NCBI GenBank assembly: GCA_000720845.1
Contig: JODU01000008.1
Location: forward strand, 62,001 to 126,000
Source of the DNA: Kitasatospora aureofaciens
GTDB taxonomy: Bacteria > Actinomycetota > Actinomycetes > Streptomycetales > Streptomycetaceae
Reading direction: 5' to 3'
DNA length: 64,000 bases
Each line of letters starts with the position of its first letter. The stretch's first letter is position 1. A program made the position numbers and the translations under genes. The notes under the pieces were generated by a model. The model was not told the origin of the DNA. It did no database searches and saw only the letters and a program-made list of their open reading frames with translations. Shown piece after piece: positions 57,356 to 64,000 of this stretch.

Positions 57356-57982
57356 ATGCCGGCGATCGCAATGCTCGTCGACGACTTCGACGACAACACG
57401 GTCAACGGCGCCATCTGGACGGCCTCCTACGGCACGTACAGCGAGACCGGCGGCCGGGCCCGAGTCGCATGCGCCGCCGACTACTCCGCCTACTCGTCGG
57501 CCGCTGCCTACACCCTGGCCGGGTCGTCGATCTACGTGCGCATCTATCCGCCGGCTGCAGGCGGTGCCGTGACCACCGCCTACGGGCAGTTGTCGCTGCT
57601 GTCGACGACGGCAGGCACGGAGTTGGGCGCGCAGGTGAACATGGTGACGGGCAAGCTGCGCTGCCAGTCGAACACGGACTACTGGGATGCGGCGGCCGTG
57701 GAGGTCACCTACGACTCCACGGCCCACGCCTACGTCCGCATCAGCGAAGCCGCAGGCACGTTGACGTGGTCGACGAGCCCGGACGGGTCGGCGTGGACGA
57801 CCAGGAGAACGCTGGCGACCCCGGCATGGGTGACGGCGGCGACCACGATCCAGGTCCGCCTGGAAGCGCACCGGGACAGCGGGGTCGCGGACATCGCCGA
57901 GTTCGACAACCTCAACACGGTGCCCGCGGTGGTGGCGCCCGGGGATGCGAAGAAGGGGGCGTTGTTCCTTGGCTTCTTCTGA
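57356..57982 (+). CDS. Secreted-lectin-like tail accessory protein
   Basis: The 208-residue product (MLVDDFDDNTVNGAIWTASY, SETGGRARVACAADYSAYSS) has the DDFDDNTVNxxxW and LAGSSIYVRIYP pattern of concanavalin/laminin-G-type jelly rolls. It probably binds carbohydrate at the tail tip. Confidence 0.65.
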   Translation: MPAIAMLVDDFDDNTVNGAIWTASYGTYSETGGRARVACAADYSAYSSAAAYTLAGSSIYVRIYPPAAGGAVTTAYGQLSLLSTTAGTELGAQVNMVTGKLRCQSNTDYWDAAAVEVTYDSTAHAYVRISEAAGTLTWSTSPDGSAWTTRRTLATPAWVTAATTIQVRLEAHRDSGVADIAEFDNLNTVPAVVAPGDAKKGALFLGFF

Positions 57983-58232
57983 CGGCCCGATTCAGGGCAT
58001 GATCCCGGCGCTGCCGGGGCTGCGCGTGGATGTGACGGCGCCACCGGGCACGCTCACGGACGGCGTGCCGGGCGGGGGAGTGCTGCTGGGCTGGGTCCTG
58101 GTCGCCGACGATGAGGCGGCGGGCGGCGCCCGGGTGGAGCCGGTGTTCCTCAGTGCGGGCCGGGCGTGGACACCAGACCAGTTCCGGGCCGCCTACGGGC
58201 AGCAACTCGGCGTCGTGGTCGGGCGTGGCTAG
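57945..58232 (+). CDS. Hypothetical tail-region protein
   Basis: The frame (up to 95 residues) overlaps the previous gene's end. Its body (GPIQGMIPALPGLRVDVTAP, GVLLGWVLVADDEAAGGARV) is beta-rich and ends before the convergent cluster. The start is uncertain between ATG 57945 and TTG 57969. Confidence 0.55.
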   Translation: MRRRGRCSLASSDGPIQGMIPALPGLRVDVTAPPGTLTDGVPGGGVLLGWVLVADDEAAGGARVEPVFLSAGRAWTPDQFRAAYGQQLGVVVGRG

Positions 58233-58567
58233 CCGACGTGGTCGCGCCAGTTCATGCCGGGCGGGAGGGCTGCCGGGTCGGCGTCCATGTGGGGCGCAGC
58301 AGGCTCCTCGTACTGCACGGCCGTGAGTCGCATGCCGCTGCCGCTCCGGTCGACTTGGGTGACCCTGCCGACGGCGAGGATGCGGCCGGTGGCGGGGTCA
58401 GTGCAGGCGACGAGCCGTCCAACGAGCGGGTCGGACTGTTCCCGCTCGGCGAGTTCGGCATCGGCCACCGCCATGACAGCACGCACCATCGACTCGGAGG
58501 GGTAGCCCACGATCGTGTTCACGGCCTCCGCGTAGCGGGCGTACCGGGCCGCATCCTTGTCGGTCAC
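58229..58567 (-). CDS. Hypothetical protein (leftward cluster)
   Basis: The 112-residue product (VTDKDAARYARYAEAVNTIV) starts at GTG and has a helical N-terminus and a small beta barrel-like C-terminus (VGRLVACTDPATGRILAVGR). It shares 4 bases with the next leftward gene. No family was recognised. Confidence 0.65.
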   Translation of the reverse strand: MTDKDAARYARYAEAVNTIVGYPSESMVRAVMAVADAELAEREQSDPLVGRLVACTDPATGRILAVGRVTQVDRSGSGMRLTAVQYEEPAAPHMDADPAALPPGMNWRDHVG

Positions 58568-58953
58568 GACCGCTCCCTCAGCTCGACATCCAGTTCCATG
58601 CGCAGGCGCCGGAGACGCTCCCATGGCCAGCAGAGGCTGGACACCTTCTTGACGGCGGCTTCCACGAGCGGGTCGGTGGTCTGGTATCCGGCGGTGAGGA
58701 GCCGCAGCCAGTCCCGGTCCAACCAAACGGGGCCGCCGTGGCAGCAGCCCAGCTTGGCGGGCTGGTCACGGCTGGCCGGGCAGCCGACTTCGACGAGCGG
58801 GTACGAGTAGCGGCCGACGACGAGGTCGCATCTGGCGTGCCCGTCGATGCCTGCGGCGATGGCTTCCAGGGCGGGTTCGGGGCGGTGGCCGTACTCGCCA
58901 GCGATGATGGTCGGGTCGTGGGACAGACAGAGGACGTGGTAGCTGCTGCTCAC
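58564..58953 (-). CDS. Hypothetical zinc-site protein
   Basis: The 129-residue product (VSSSYHVLCLSHDPTIIAGE) has Cys/His positions at VLCLSH, GHARCDL, VGCPAS and LGCCHGG and a Trp/Arg-rich helix at the C-terminus. The VLCLSHDPTI opening is typical of a small actinophage family. Function unknown. Confidence 0.65.
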   Translation of the reverse strand: MSSSYHVLCLSHDPTIIAGEYGHRPEPALEAIAAGIDGHARCDLVVGRYSYPLVEVGCPASRDQPAKLGCCHGGPVWLDRDWLRLLTAGYQTTDPLVEAAVKKVSSLCWPWERLRRLRMELDVELRERS

Positions 58954-58957
58954 CGGT

Positions 58958-59164
58958 CTACTCCTCGGGGCTGCGTTCGGTGCTACTGCTCGGTGACCAG
59001 CCTGCGAAGCCGGCTTGTCGGTCGGCGGGGCTGCCCGCGACGGCAGTGTCGTACAGCCGGATGGCGGTCTCTTCGGCGCGGGCGAGCGGGACTCCGTCGG
59101 CGCCGTTGTATTCGACGGTGATCTCGCGAATGCCATCGGACAACTTGACCGTGGCGTCAGCCAC
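58958..59164 (-). CDS. Small hypothetical protein
   Basis: The 68-residue product (VADATVKLSDGIREITVEYN) is a beta hairpin followed by a helix and a Ser-rich tail. It overlaps the membrane-protein gene upstream by 8 bases. Confidence 0.6.
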   Translation of the reverse strand: MADATVKLSDGIREITVEYNGADGVPLARAEETAIRLYDTAVAGSPADRQAGFAGWSPSSSTERSPEE

Positions 59165-59345
59165 GACGGCCTTCCTCGCTGCTGAGGAGTCGGATTCCGG
59201 TATAGGTGGCGACCGCGAGGAAGGCGGCGATCACCACTGCGACCGCTAGTTCGGCTAGTTGCCCGGCCAGCACAGCTAGCGTCACGAACATGGCAGGGAC
59301 CAGCGACAGGACAGCCCACCCGGCGACCTTGCGGCGGCTAATCAC
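59157..59345 (-). CDS. Two-helix membrane protein
   Basis: The 62-residue product has two hydrophobic helices (VAGWAVLSLVPAMFVTLAVL and LAVAVVIAAFLAVATYTGIR) with basic ends. The GTG start overlaps the upstream stop. It could be a holin-like or anti-host membrane peptide. Confidence 0.65.
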   Translation of the reverse strand: MISRRKVAGWAVLSLVPAMFVTLAVLAGQLAELAVAVVIAAFLAVATYTGIRLLSSEEGRRG

Positions 59346-59706
59346 GGACGACCTCCACGTCGGTCTCGTCTGCGGGGTCGAGTCCGTAGGCTTCGGCGAG
59401 GGCGAGCACGGTGTCGCAGTTACCGCGCCCTTCGGGGACTCCGTCCCAGTCGTGACAGGTCTCGCAGCCGAAGCCGGCAGTGTGCCGCCCGTACTGGGGG
59501 TTGATCACGCTGGTGGTGTACGGATGCGAGGCGAGGATCTTCCGGGCGGCCCTGCTCCAACGGGCATCGGCAGCGGGAGCGGAGGCGATCTGCTGCTCGA
59601 TCCACTCGTGCAGGCCCGGTGTGGCATCCAACTCCGCGATCGTGACCGGGGCCTTCGGGCCACGTGCGATGTCCGCCAGGCGCATCTTCGGGCCACGGCC
59701 GGTCAC
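59338..59706 (-). CDS. Hypothetical protein with Cys/His motif
   Basis: The 122-residue product has YGRHTAGFGCETCHDWDGVP and RGNCDTVLALAEAYGLDPAD near the C-terminus, a CxxC...H...C set. It is part of the coupled leftward run. No family was recognised. Confidence 0.65.
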   Translation of the reverse strand: MTGRGPKMRLADIARGPKAPVTIAELDATPGLHEWIEQQIASAPAADARWSRAARKILASHPYTTSVINPQYGRHTAGFGCETCHDWDGVPEGRGNCDTVLALAEAYGLDPADETDVEVVRD

Positions 59707-59858
59707 CCGGCACCGCCCACGCTCGCAGCCAAGGTCACCTTGACGAGTTCGAATGCCTGCGCCTCGGTGAACCCTGCCGCGAGGTACGCCTCGTACAGCT
59801 CGTGCAGCTGCACGGCAACAGCGGCAAGCTGCGTGATCGGATCCTGGGGCTCAGGCAT
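59703..59858 (-). CDS. Small helical protein
   Basis: The 51-residue product (MPEPQDPITQLAAVAVQLHE) starts at an ATG overlapping the stop of the gene at 59851. It ends with a UBA-like short helix pair (AGFTEAQAFELVKVTLAASV). Confidence 0.6.
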   Translation of the reverse strand: MPEPQDPITQLAAVAVQLHELYEAYLAAGFTEAQAFELVKVTLAASVGGAG

Positions 59859-60633
59859 CGCCGACCTCCTTGCCGTCGAGGGGCCCCGGTTGTATGTCCA
59901 GCGCGATGCGCGCCCTGCCGACGACGGGCCCCTGCATGCGCGTCTCCGGGCACTGGTGAGGGAGTTCCGGGCTGGCCGTAGACCACATGCCGCAGCCCTC
60001 GCAGAACCCCCAGCCCTCAGCGGTGATCTCGTAGTAGCTGTACGGAGTCCCGTCAGGGTGAGTGGGTCGCTCCCACTGCTCTCTCGGCCGCTCTGGGTCA
60101 TCGAGAGCGGCATCGATGAGGTCGGCGACCGGGCCCCAGGTGCGTGTGATGGAGCGGATCCGCCCCACCTCGGCTCGCACCCGCACAACGGTCGCCTCGG
60201 CCTGCTCCGCGCGTCGGTCGGCGGCATGGCGGGCCTCACCAACGCTCTTCAGCTCCCGTTCGCGTCGCTCGGCGATGGTCTGCCAGTCGACGGTCGCGGC
60301 CTGTTCACCCGTCGACGGCGCGGGGATGGCCGCCCGGATGCGGGCGAGGGACTCGTTGCCGATGCCGGGTATGGCCTGCAGTTGCTCGTCCGTCATCCGT
60401 CGCACGTCGGCCAGCGAGTGGCCGTGGGCGGCGATGGCGTAGGCGATCATGCGGGCGACACGGTTACCGCCGAGGGTCTGGCTGATCGCGTACACCGAGT
60501 CCCGGCCGTGCAGAAGGTCGTCGGCCTCGCCCGGCGCCGGGCAATCGACGCGGGAGCAGAGCACGTGCCCGCCCTCGCCGAGGAAGAGACTGGCGCCGCC
60601 ACACGCCGGGCAGCGGCCCTGAACGTCAGTCAT
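59851..60633 (-). CDS. Zinc-ribbon and helix-hairpin-helix protein
   Basis: The 260-residue protein starts MTDVQGRCPACGGASLFLGE with a zinc ribbon (second pair VLCSRVDCPAP), like DUF6085-type proteins. A helix-hairpin-helix motif follows (LQAIPGIGNESLARIRAAIP near residues 87-106) and then a coiled coil (SVGEARHAADRRAEQAEATV). A second Cys pair (FCEGCGMW) and His/Cys (PHQCPET) complete it. It probably binds DNA. Confidence 0.7.
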   Translation of the reverse strand: MTDVQGRCPACGGASLFLGEGGHVLCSRVDCPAPGEADDLLHGRDSVYAISQTLGGNRVARMIAYAIAAHGHSLADVRRMTDEQLQAIPGIGNESLARIRAAIPAPSTGEQAATVDWQTIAERRERELKSVGEARHAADRRAEQAEATVVRVRAEVGRIRSITRTWGPVADLIDAALDDPERPREQWERPTHPDGTPYSYYEITAEGWGFCEGCGMWSTASPELPHQCPETRMQGPVVGRARIALDIQPGPLDGKEVGDA

Positions 60634-60919
60634 TGCTGGTTGCCCCGTCCATGCGGTGTGCTTCCAGCCCTTGTCGCAGAGCATCGAGGGTCTCGTCGGC
60701 GACGCTGAAGCAGCAGCCGCACGGCTTGGCCATCCAGTAGACGTCGAACGTGTACGGGCGGTCCCAACTCTCACCACTCACGACGTCTCTGCTGCAGGCA
60801 GGGCACTTGCCGATCGGACTTCCGATCGGGGCGAGGCCGTCGTCGACCTGATCGGCGGCGAGGGCGAGGGGAAGTAGCTCGGCGGCGGTGATGGGGCGGG
60901 GCTCAGGGCTGTCGCTCAC
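60626..60919 (-). CDS. Small zinc protein, first of the leftward cluster
   Basis: The 97-residue product has GKCPACSRDVVSGESWDRPY and WMAKPCGCCFSVADETL, two Cys pairs. It starts at GTG after a divergent promoter region. Confidence 0.65.
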   Translation of the reverse strand: MSDSPEPRPITAAELLPLALAADQVDDGLAPIGSPIGKCPACSRDVVSGESWDRPYTFDVYWMAKPCGCCFSVADETLDALRQGLEAHRMDGATSND

Positions 60920-61130
60920 GGCGGTCTCCGGTGCGGGTGGTGCGGGTTGGGGTGGCGGGCCGGGACCCGCACGGCCGGGCCCGCCACAGCAGGGGAGGCA
61001 AGGACCGGTGTGACTCCCCTAACCGCACGATACCTGAATACCTGCGAATCTTAGGCTGATAGTAGGTGTTGGCCTATGATTCGAAGGAGAGTACGGGATT
61101 CCACGGGATATCCCGGGAACCGGAGGACCG
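60920..61130. promoter_or_regulatory. Divergent promoter region before the lysis cassette
   Basis: This 211-bp gap holds a GC hairpin (about 60953-60987), two direct repeats ATACCTG (61030-61036, 61038-61044), and arms CGAATC (61045-61050) and GATTCG (61078-61083). A rightward -10-like TATGAT (61075-61080) runs into GATTCGAAGGA, which also occurs at 39140-39150. A 12-bp palindrome CGGGATATCCCG follows at 61104-61115, and CCGGAGGACC precedes the endolysin ATG. Confidence 0.55.
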
Positions 61131-61979
61131 ATGAAGCTCGTCACCCGCGCACAACTCGGCTGGCCCGCCTCCGCCGCACCCAGCCAGACCAGCACCAAGG
61201 GCGTCAAAGTCCACTACGAGGGCACGCCGGTCAGCACCAAGCTGCTCACCGACCACAACGCCTGCATCGCCGAGTGGAAGAACATCCGCAAGAGCCACCT
61301 GGCGAACAAGACCGAGAACTACAGCGACGTCGCCTACAACTACGCGGCTTGCCCGCACGGCTACCTCCTGGAGGGGCGCGGCCTCCGCAAGCGGACCGGC
61401 GCCAACGGCAACCAGACCCTCAACCAGGCGCACTACGCCATCGTCGGCCTCGTCGGCTCCGAAGGTCTGACCCAGCCGACCGACGCCATGCTCTCCGCGA
61501 TCCGCGACGGCATCGACCTGCTCCGCAAGAACGGCGCCGGCAGCGAGATCAAGGGCCACCGCGACGGCTACGCCACCGCCTGCCCCGGCGGCCCCCTCTA
61601 CGCCTGGGTCCAGAAGGGCGCACCCCGACCCGGTACCAACACCACGACCCCGCCCAAGGAGGACGACGTGTCCCTCACCAGTGCTCAGGCCAAGCAGCTC
61701 TCCGACATCGCCGCCAAGGTCAACACGATCGTCGACAGCCGCCGCATCGCCCCCTGGCAGTACAAGGGCACCAACGAAGCCCAGGACACCTACGCCTACC
61801 TGCGCGGCACCAAGAACCAGGTCGACGCCCTCCTCAAGAAGGTCGACGGCCTCAAGCCCGTCGACCTCACCGACGAGCAGCTGGCCAAGCTCGCCGAGAA
61901 AGTCGCCGCCGCCCCCGGCCTCGCCGACGCCATCGCCGAGAAGGTCGCCCAGAAGGTCGCAGACAGGCTCGCCGAGTGA
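61131..61979 (+). CDS. N-acetylmuramoyl-L-alanine amidase endolysin (PGRP-like)
   Basis: The 282-residue protein has a zinc amidase domain. KGVKVHYEGTPVS gives His 28, then NYAACPHGYLLEGRGLRKRT, QAHYAIVGLVGSEGLT, and GHRDGYATACPG carries the final His and Cys ligands near 143-150. A Pro/Thr linker and a ~95-residue helical C-terminal domain of unknown type follow (LTSAQAKQLSDIAAKVNTIV). It cleaves the amide between muramic acid and the stem peptide. Confidence 0.9.
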   Translation: MKLVTRAQLGWPASAAPSQTSTKGVKVHYEGTPVSTKLLTDHNACIAEWKNIRKSHLANKTENYSDVAYNYAACPHGYLLEGRGLRKRTGANGNQTLNQAHYAIVGLVGSEGLTQPTDAMLSAIRDGIDLLRKNGAGSEIKGHRDGYATACPGGPLYAWVQKGAPRPGTNTTTPPKEDDVSLTSAQAKQLSDIAAKVNTIVDSRRIAPWQYKGTNEAQDTYAYLRGTKNQVDALLKKVDGLKPVDLTDEQLAKLAEKVAAAPGLADAIAEKVAQKVADRLAE

Positions 61980-62524
61980 CCGCCATCGACTACGACCTGG
62001 AGTTCCTGGAGGACGGCCGCCACATCGAGCTGATCTCCATCGGCATGGTCTGCGACGACGGCCGCGAGTACTACGCCGTCAACCGCGACATGCCCGTCCG
62101 GAAGATCCGCAAGGACCAGTGGTTGATAGAGAACGTCGTGCCGAGCCTGCCGAAGGGGGCGGGCGACAGGCGCAACCACGTGCCGAAGTCCTGGCTGTTC
62201 GACTACGCCGACCCGGTCGTGAAGCGGCGCGAACGGATCGCCGACGACGTCATGGACTTCATCCGCGCAGCCGGACCCGACGTCGAACTGTGGGCGAACT
62301 ACGGCGCCTACGACCACGTCTGCCTTGCTCAGCTCTGGGGTCGCATGATCGACCTCCCCAAGGGCGTACCGATGTTCACCCACGACATCCAGCAGGAAGC
62401 CCGCCGCCAGGGCCTCACCTGGGACGACCTGCCTATCCAGGAGAGCGGCGAACACAACGCCCTCGCCGACGCCCGCCACAACCAGACCGTGCGGCGCTGG
62501 CTCGCCAACCAGGGGGTGTCGTGA
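61976..62524 (+). CDS. DEDDh-type 3'-5' exoribonuclease-like protein
   Basis: The 182-residue protein begins at GTG with AIDYDLEFLEDGRHIELISI (first acidic motif). ELWANYGAYDHVCLAQLWGR is the second Asp motif and EHNALADARHNQTVRRWLAN the H-x4-D motif. The pattern and length match the small exoribonuclease family related to mycobacterial Rv2179c. The gene is coupled to the endolysin by a GTGA overlap, an unusual place for an RNase. Confidence 0.78.
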   Translation: MTAIDYDLEFLEDGRHIELISIGMVCDDGREYYAVNRDMPVRKIRKDQWLIENVVPSLPKGAGDRRNHVPKSWLFDYADPVVKRRERIADDVMDFIRAAGPDVELWANYGAYDHVCLAQLWGRMIDLPKGVPMFTHDIQQEARRQGLTWDDLPIQESGEHNALADARHNQTVRRWLANQGVS

Positions 62525-62874
62525 TCCTCAACCTCACCCCGCACCCGATCCGGCTCTACGCCGACGATCGGCCCGACGGACTCGACGACCTCGACCTCGG
62601 CCTGCGCCGCATCATCGACCCACAGCCCACCCCCGCCCGGCTCGGCATGGCGCCCCTCAACACCGAGTACCGCGAAGGCATCCCGGTCGAACTCGTCGAG
62701 TACACCCACGCCCAAGACCTACCCGGACGCGAGGACGACGTCAGCTACATCGTGTCCCTCCCCGTCGCCCTCGGCCTCGCAGCGAAACGCGACGACCTAC
62801 TCGTCCCCTACCGCGAAGTCCGCAACGCGAGCGGCACCGTCATCGGCTGCCGCCAACTCGCCCAACCCGTCTGA
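62521..62874 (+). CDS. Hypothetical protein
   Basis: The 117-residue product (VILNLTPHPIRLYADDRPDG) starts at GTG overlapping the RNase stop. The NLTPHxIxLY opening and PREV-like end (VPYREVRNASGTVIGCRQLA) are typical of a small phage family of unknown function. Confidence 0.65.
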   Translation: MILNLTPHPIRLYADDRPDGLDDLDLGLRRIIDPQPTPARLGMAPLNTEYREGIPVELVEYTHAQDLPGREDDVSYIVSLPVALGLAAKRDDLLVPYREVRNASGTVIGCRQLAQPV

Positions 62875-62886
62875 AAGGCCACAACC

Positions 62887-63258
62887 ATGAAGATCTTCGG
62901 CAGAGAACCCGTCTACCTCCTCGCCGCGATCGCCATCGCCCTCAAGCTCGCCTCCGCCTACGGCCTCAACGTCACCGCCGACCAGCAGACCCTCATCAAC
63001 ACCGCCCTCTCCTGCATCGTCGCCGTCGCCTCCGCCATCGTCCTCCGCAACGGAGCCCTCGGCGCCGCCATCCTCCAACTCGCCTCCGCCGCCCTCGCCC
63101 TCTTCGTCGGCTTCGGCCTCGACCTGTCCGCCGAACAGCAGGCCGGATGGATGTCCCTCGTCGCCGCCGTCCTCGCCCTCTTCGAGCACCGCGAAGTCGA
63201 AGCCCCCGTGGCAGCCGTCCCCCTCGAACGATCAAGTCCGGTGAAGACCGCAGCCTGA
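62887..63258 (+). CDS. Holin-like membrane protein
   Basis: The 123-residue protein has three hydrophobic helices: PVYLLAAIAIALKLASAYGL, LINTALSCIVAVASAIVLRN and AAILQLASAALALFVGFGLD, with a hydrophilic C-terminal tail. It lies two genes after the endolysin and is the best holin candidate. Confidence 0.75.
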   Translation: MKIFGREPVYLLAAIAIALKLASAYGLNVTADQQTLINTALSCIVAVASAIVLRNGALGAAILQLASAALALFVGFGLDLSAEQQAGWMSLVAAVLALFEHREVEAPVAAVPLERSSPVKTAA

Positions 63259-63293
63259 CCGCACCGTGACGACCGCACCAGGGGAGGAGCAAG

Positions 63294-63614
63294 ATGAGCG
63301 AACTGTTCGGCATTAACGTCGCCGACGGGGGAGCAGTCGGCCTGCTCATCTTGGTCTTCCTGTCCGTAGTAACAGGCCGCCTCATCCCCCGCAGAACCCA
63401 CGAAGACGCCCTCGCAGACCGCGACAAGTGGCGCCAGGCGTTCCTCGAATCCGAAGCCGCTCGCAAGGTCGAGCACGAGCAGACCGGTGAGCTCCTCGAG
63501 ATGGCCAAGCTCGGCGGACACCTCCTCACCGCCCTCCCGCACCCCGGGCAACAGGACGACGAGGAGGTGAACGCCCGTGATCGCATGGATCAAGCGCCTC
63601 GTACACGGCTCTGA
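63294..63614 (+). CDS. Second lysis-region membrane protein
   Basis: The 106-residue protein has a single N-terminal helix (GAVGLLILVFLSVVTGRLIP) and a long charged tail. It could be a spanin-like, antiholin or minor-holin protein. It starts after GGGGAGGAG. Confidence 0.6.
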   Translation: MSELFGINVADGGAVGLLILVFLSVVTGRLIPRRTHEDALADRDKWRQAFLESEAARKVEHEQTGELLEMAKLGGHLLTALPHPGQQDDEEVNARDRMDQAPRTRL

Positions 63615-63789
63615 CCACCCCGAACAGCGACCCTCCGACCGAGCACTGGAACGGGCCCGCGAAGCCCGGCAAGCCGCCGAAGCCCGCCAGCCCGCCGTCG
63701 AAGCCGTCGTCGCCCGACTTCGATCCGCTCGCGAAGAGAACCACTTCCGCGAGCGGATCGAAGCCGCCTTCAGAGGAGCACCACGATGA
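63577..63789 (+). CDS. Small charged coiled-coil protein
   Basis: The 70-residue product (VIAWIKRLVHGSDHPEQRPS, DRALERAREARQAAEARQPA) has a short hydrophobic start and a Glu/Arg helix. Its GTG overlaps the end of the previous gene in another frame by 38 bases. It resembles short proteins found beside holin genes in actinophages. Confidence 0.6.
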   Translation: MIAWIKRLVHGSDHPEQRPSDRALERAREARQAAEARQPAVEAVVARLRSAREENHFRERIEAAFRGAPR

Positions 63790-64000
63790 ACAACTGGGGC
63801 ATCGACCAGTGGGTGAACGTGGCCGCGTCGATGCTGGCCTTCACCGCCTGCCTCGGCTTCGCAGCCACCTACCACCTCCGGGCCACCTGGTGGCGCTCCG
63901 AAGTCGGCCGCAACCTCATGTTCTTCGCCGCCGCCGTCGGCCTGCTCTGCCTGTACACAGTCCTCGTCATGGTCTGGCCCGACGGCTGCTTCGTCTTCGC
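63786..64000 (+). CDS. Membrane protein, C-terminus outside window
   Basis: The visible 71 residues start MNNWGIDQWVNVAASMLAFT, continuing with a first helix (MLAFTACLGFAATYHLRATW), a basic WWRSEVGRN loop and a second helix (LMFFAAAVGLLCLYTVLVMV). The EVGRNLMFF pattern is seen in putative phage holins. The gene runs off the window end. Confidence 0.65.
   Translation, partial: MNNWGIDQWVNVAASMLAFTACLGFAATYHLRATWWRSEVGRNLMFFAAAVGLLCLYTVLVMVWPDGCFVF

Noticed and set aside
1..64000. tRNA genes, integrase, ParA/ParB, rRNA
   Set aside because: No convincing T-loop/cloverleaf sequence, serine or tyrosine recombinase, or Walker-type partition protein was seen when reading both strands. Absence is limited to this window.

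Overview
The window is uniformly very GC-rich with G/C-biased third positions. Genes are packed end to end, mostly joined by GTGA/ATGA stop-start overlaps, and many starts are GTG. This fits the genome of a siphovirus of Streptomyces or a close actinobacterium. A complete virion assembly set (packaging, capsid, connector, long non-contractile tail, tail spike) and a lysis cassette are present. A plasmid-like transfer/regulation module is also present: a TraB/FtsK-type DNA pump, two membrane proteins of the Spd/DUF2637 type and a GntR repressor. This combination suggests a plasmid-phage (a phage whose prophage could persist or spread as a plasmid) or a phage that captured part of an integrative conjugative element. 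No integrase, ParA/ParB or tRNA gene was recognised here, but both ends of the window cut genes, so such genes may lie outside.

Layout. (1) 1-2.5 kb: rightward genes including an adenine-type DNA methyltransferase. (2) 2.5-3.0 kb: a divergent switch region with a small ribbon-helix-helix-like regulator and palindromic operators. (3) 3.0-14.6 kb: early/replication operon with an HNH nuclease, a replication initiator carrying five internal 8-bp iterons, a helicase-loader-like zinc protein, zinc-finger proteins, a C5 DNA methyltransferase, a MazG-type pyrophosphohydrolase, a LuxR-type HTH protein, a SLOG/DUF2493 protein and many small unknowns. (4) 14.6-19.1 kb: leftward regulatory arm (zinc/membrane protein, HTH proteins, winged-helix protein, GntR repressor). 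It holds a 29-bp perfect palindrome over a promoter and an isolated two-repeat/one-spacer CRISPR-like unit with type I-E geometry at 16775-16863. (5) 19.1-29.5 kb: rightward plasmid-like operon with the Spd-like and TraB/FtsK genes. (6) 29.5-34.8 kb: a small leftward cluster, a surface-type membrane protein, a second copy of the palindrome-type operator, and a run of short genes ending in a HAD-fold protein. (7) 34.8-39.1 kb: packaging genes on the minus strand in the unusual transcription order head protein, small terminase, large terminase, portal. (8) 39.2-58.2 kb: scaffold, capsid, connector genes, major tail protein, frameshifted tail chaperones, tape measure, distal tail, tail hub, fibre/spike genes. 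(9) 58.2-60.9 kb: a leftward run of small genes. (10) 60.9-64.0 kb: a divergent promoter region, then amidase endolysin, an exoribonuclease-like protein and several holin-like membrane proteins.

How the parts work together. The regulators at 2.6, 16.1-16.6, 18.3 and 30.6 kb each sit beside palindromes or repeats, consistent with a lysis/maintenance decision circuit. Two promoters 14 kb apart share an operator core and nearly identical leaders. Methylation and nucleotide-pool genes support replication and restriction evasion. The inverted packaging block and the structural block diverge from 39.12-39.27 kb, and its leader shares an 11-bp motif with the lysis promoter at 61.08 kb.

All functions are inferred from reading motifs and gene context; no database search was run.
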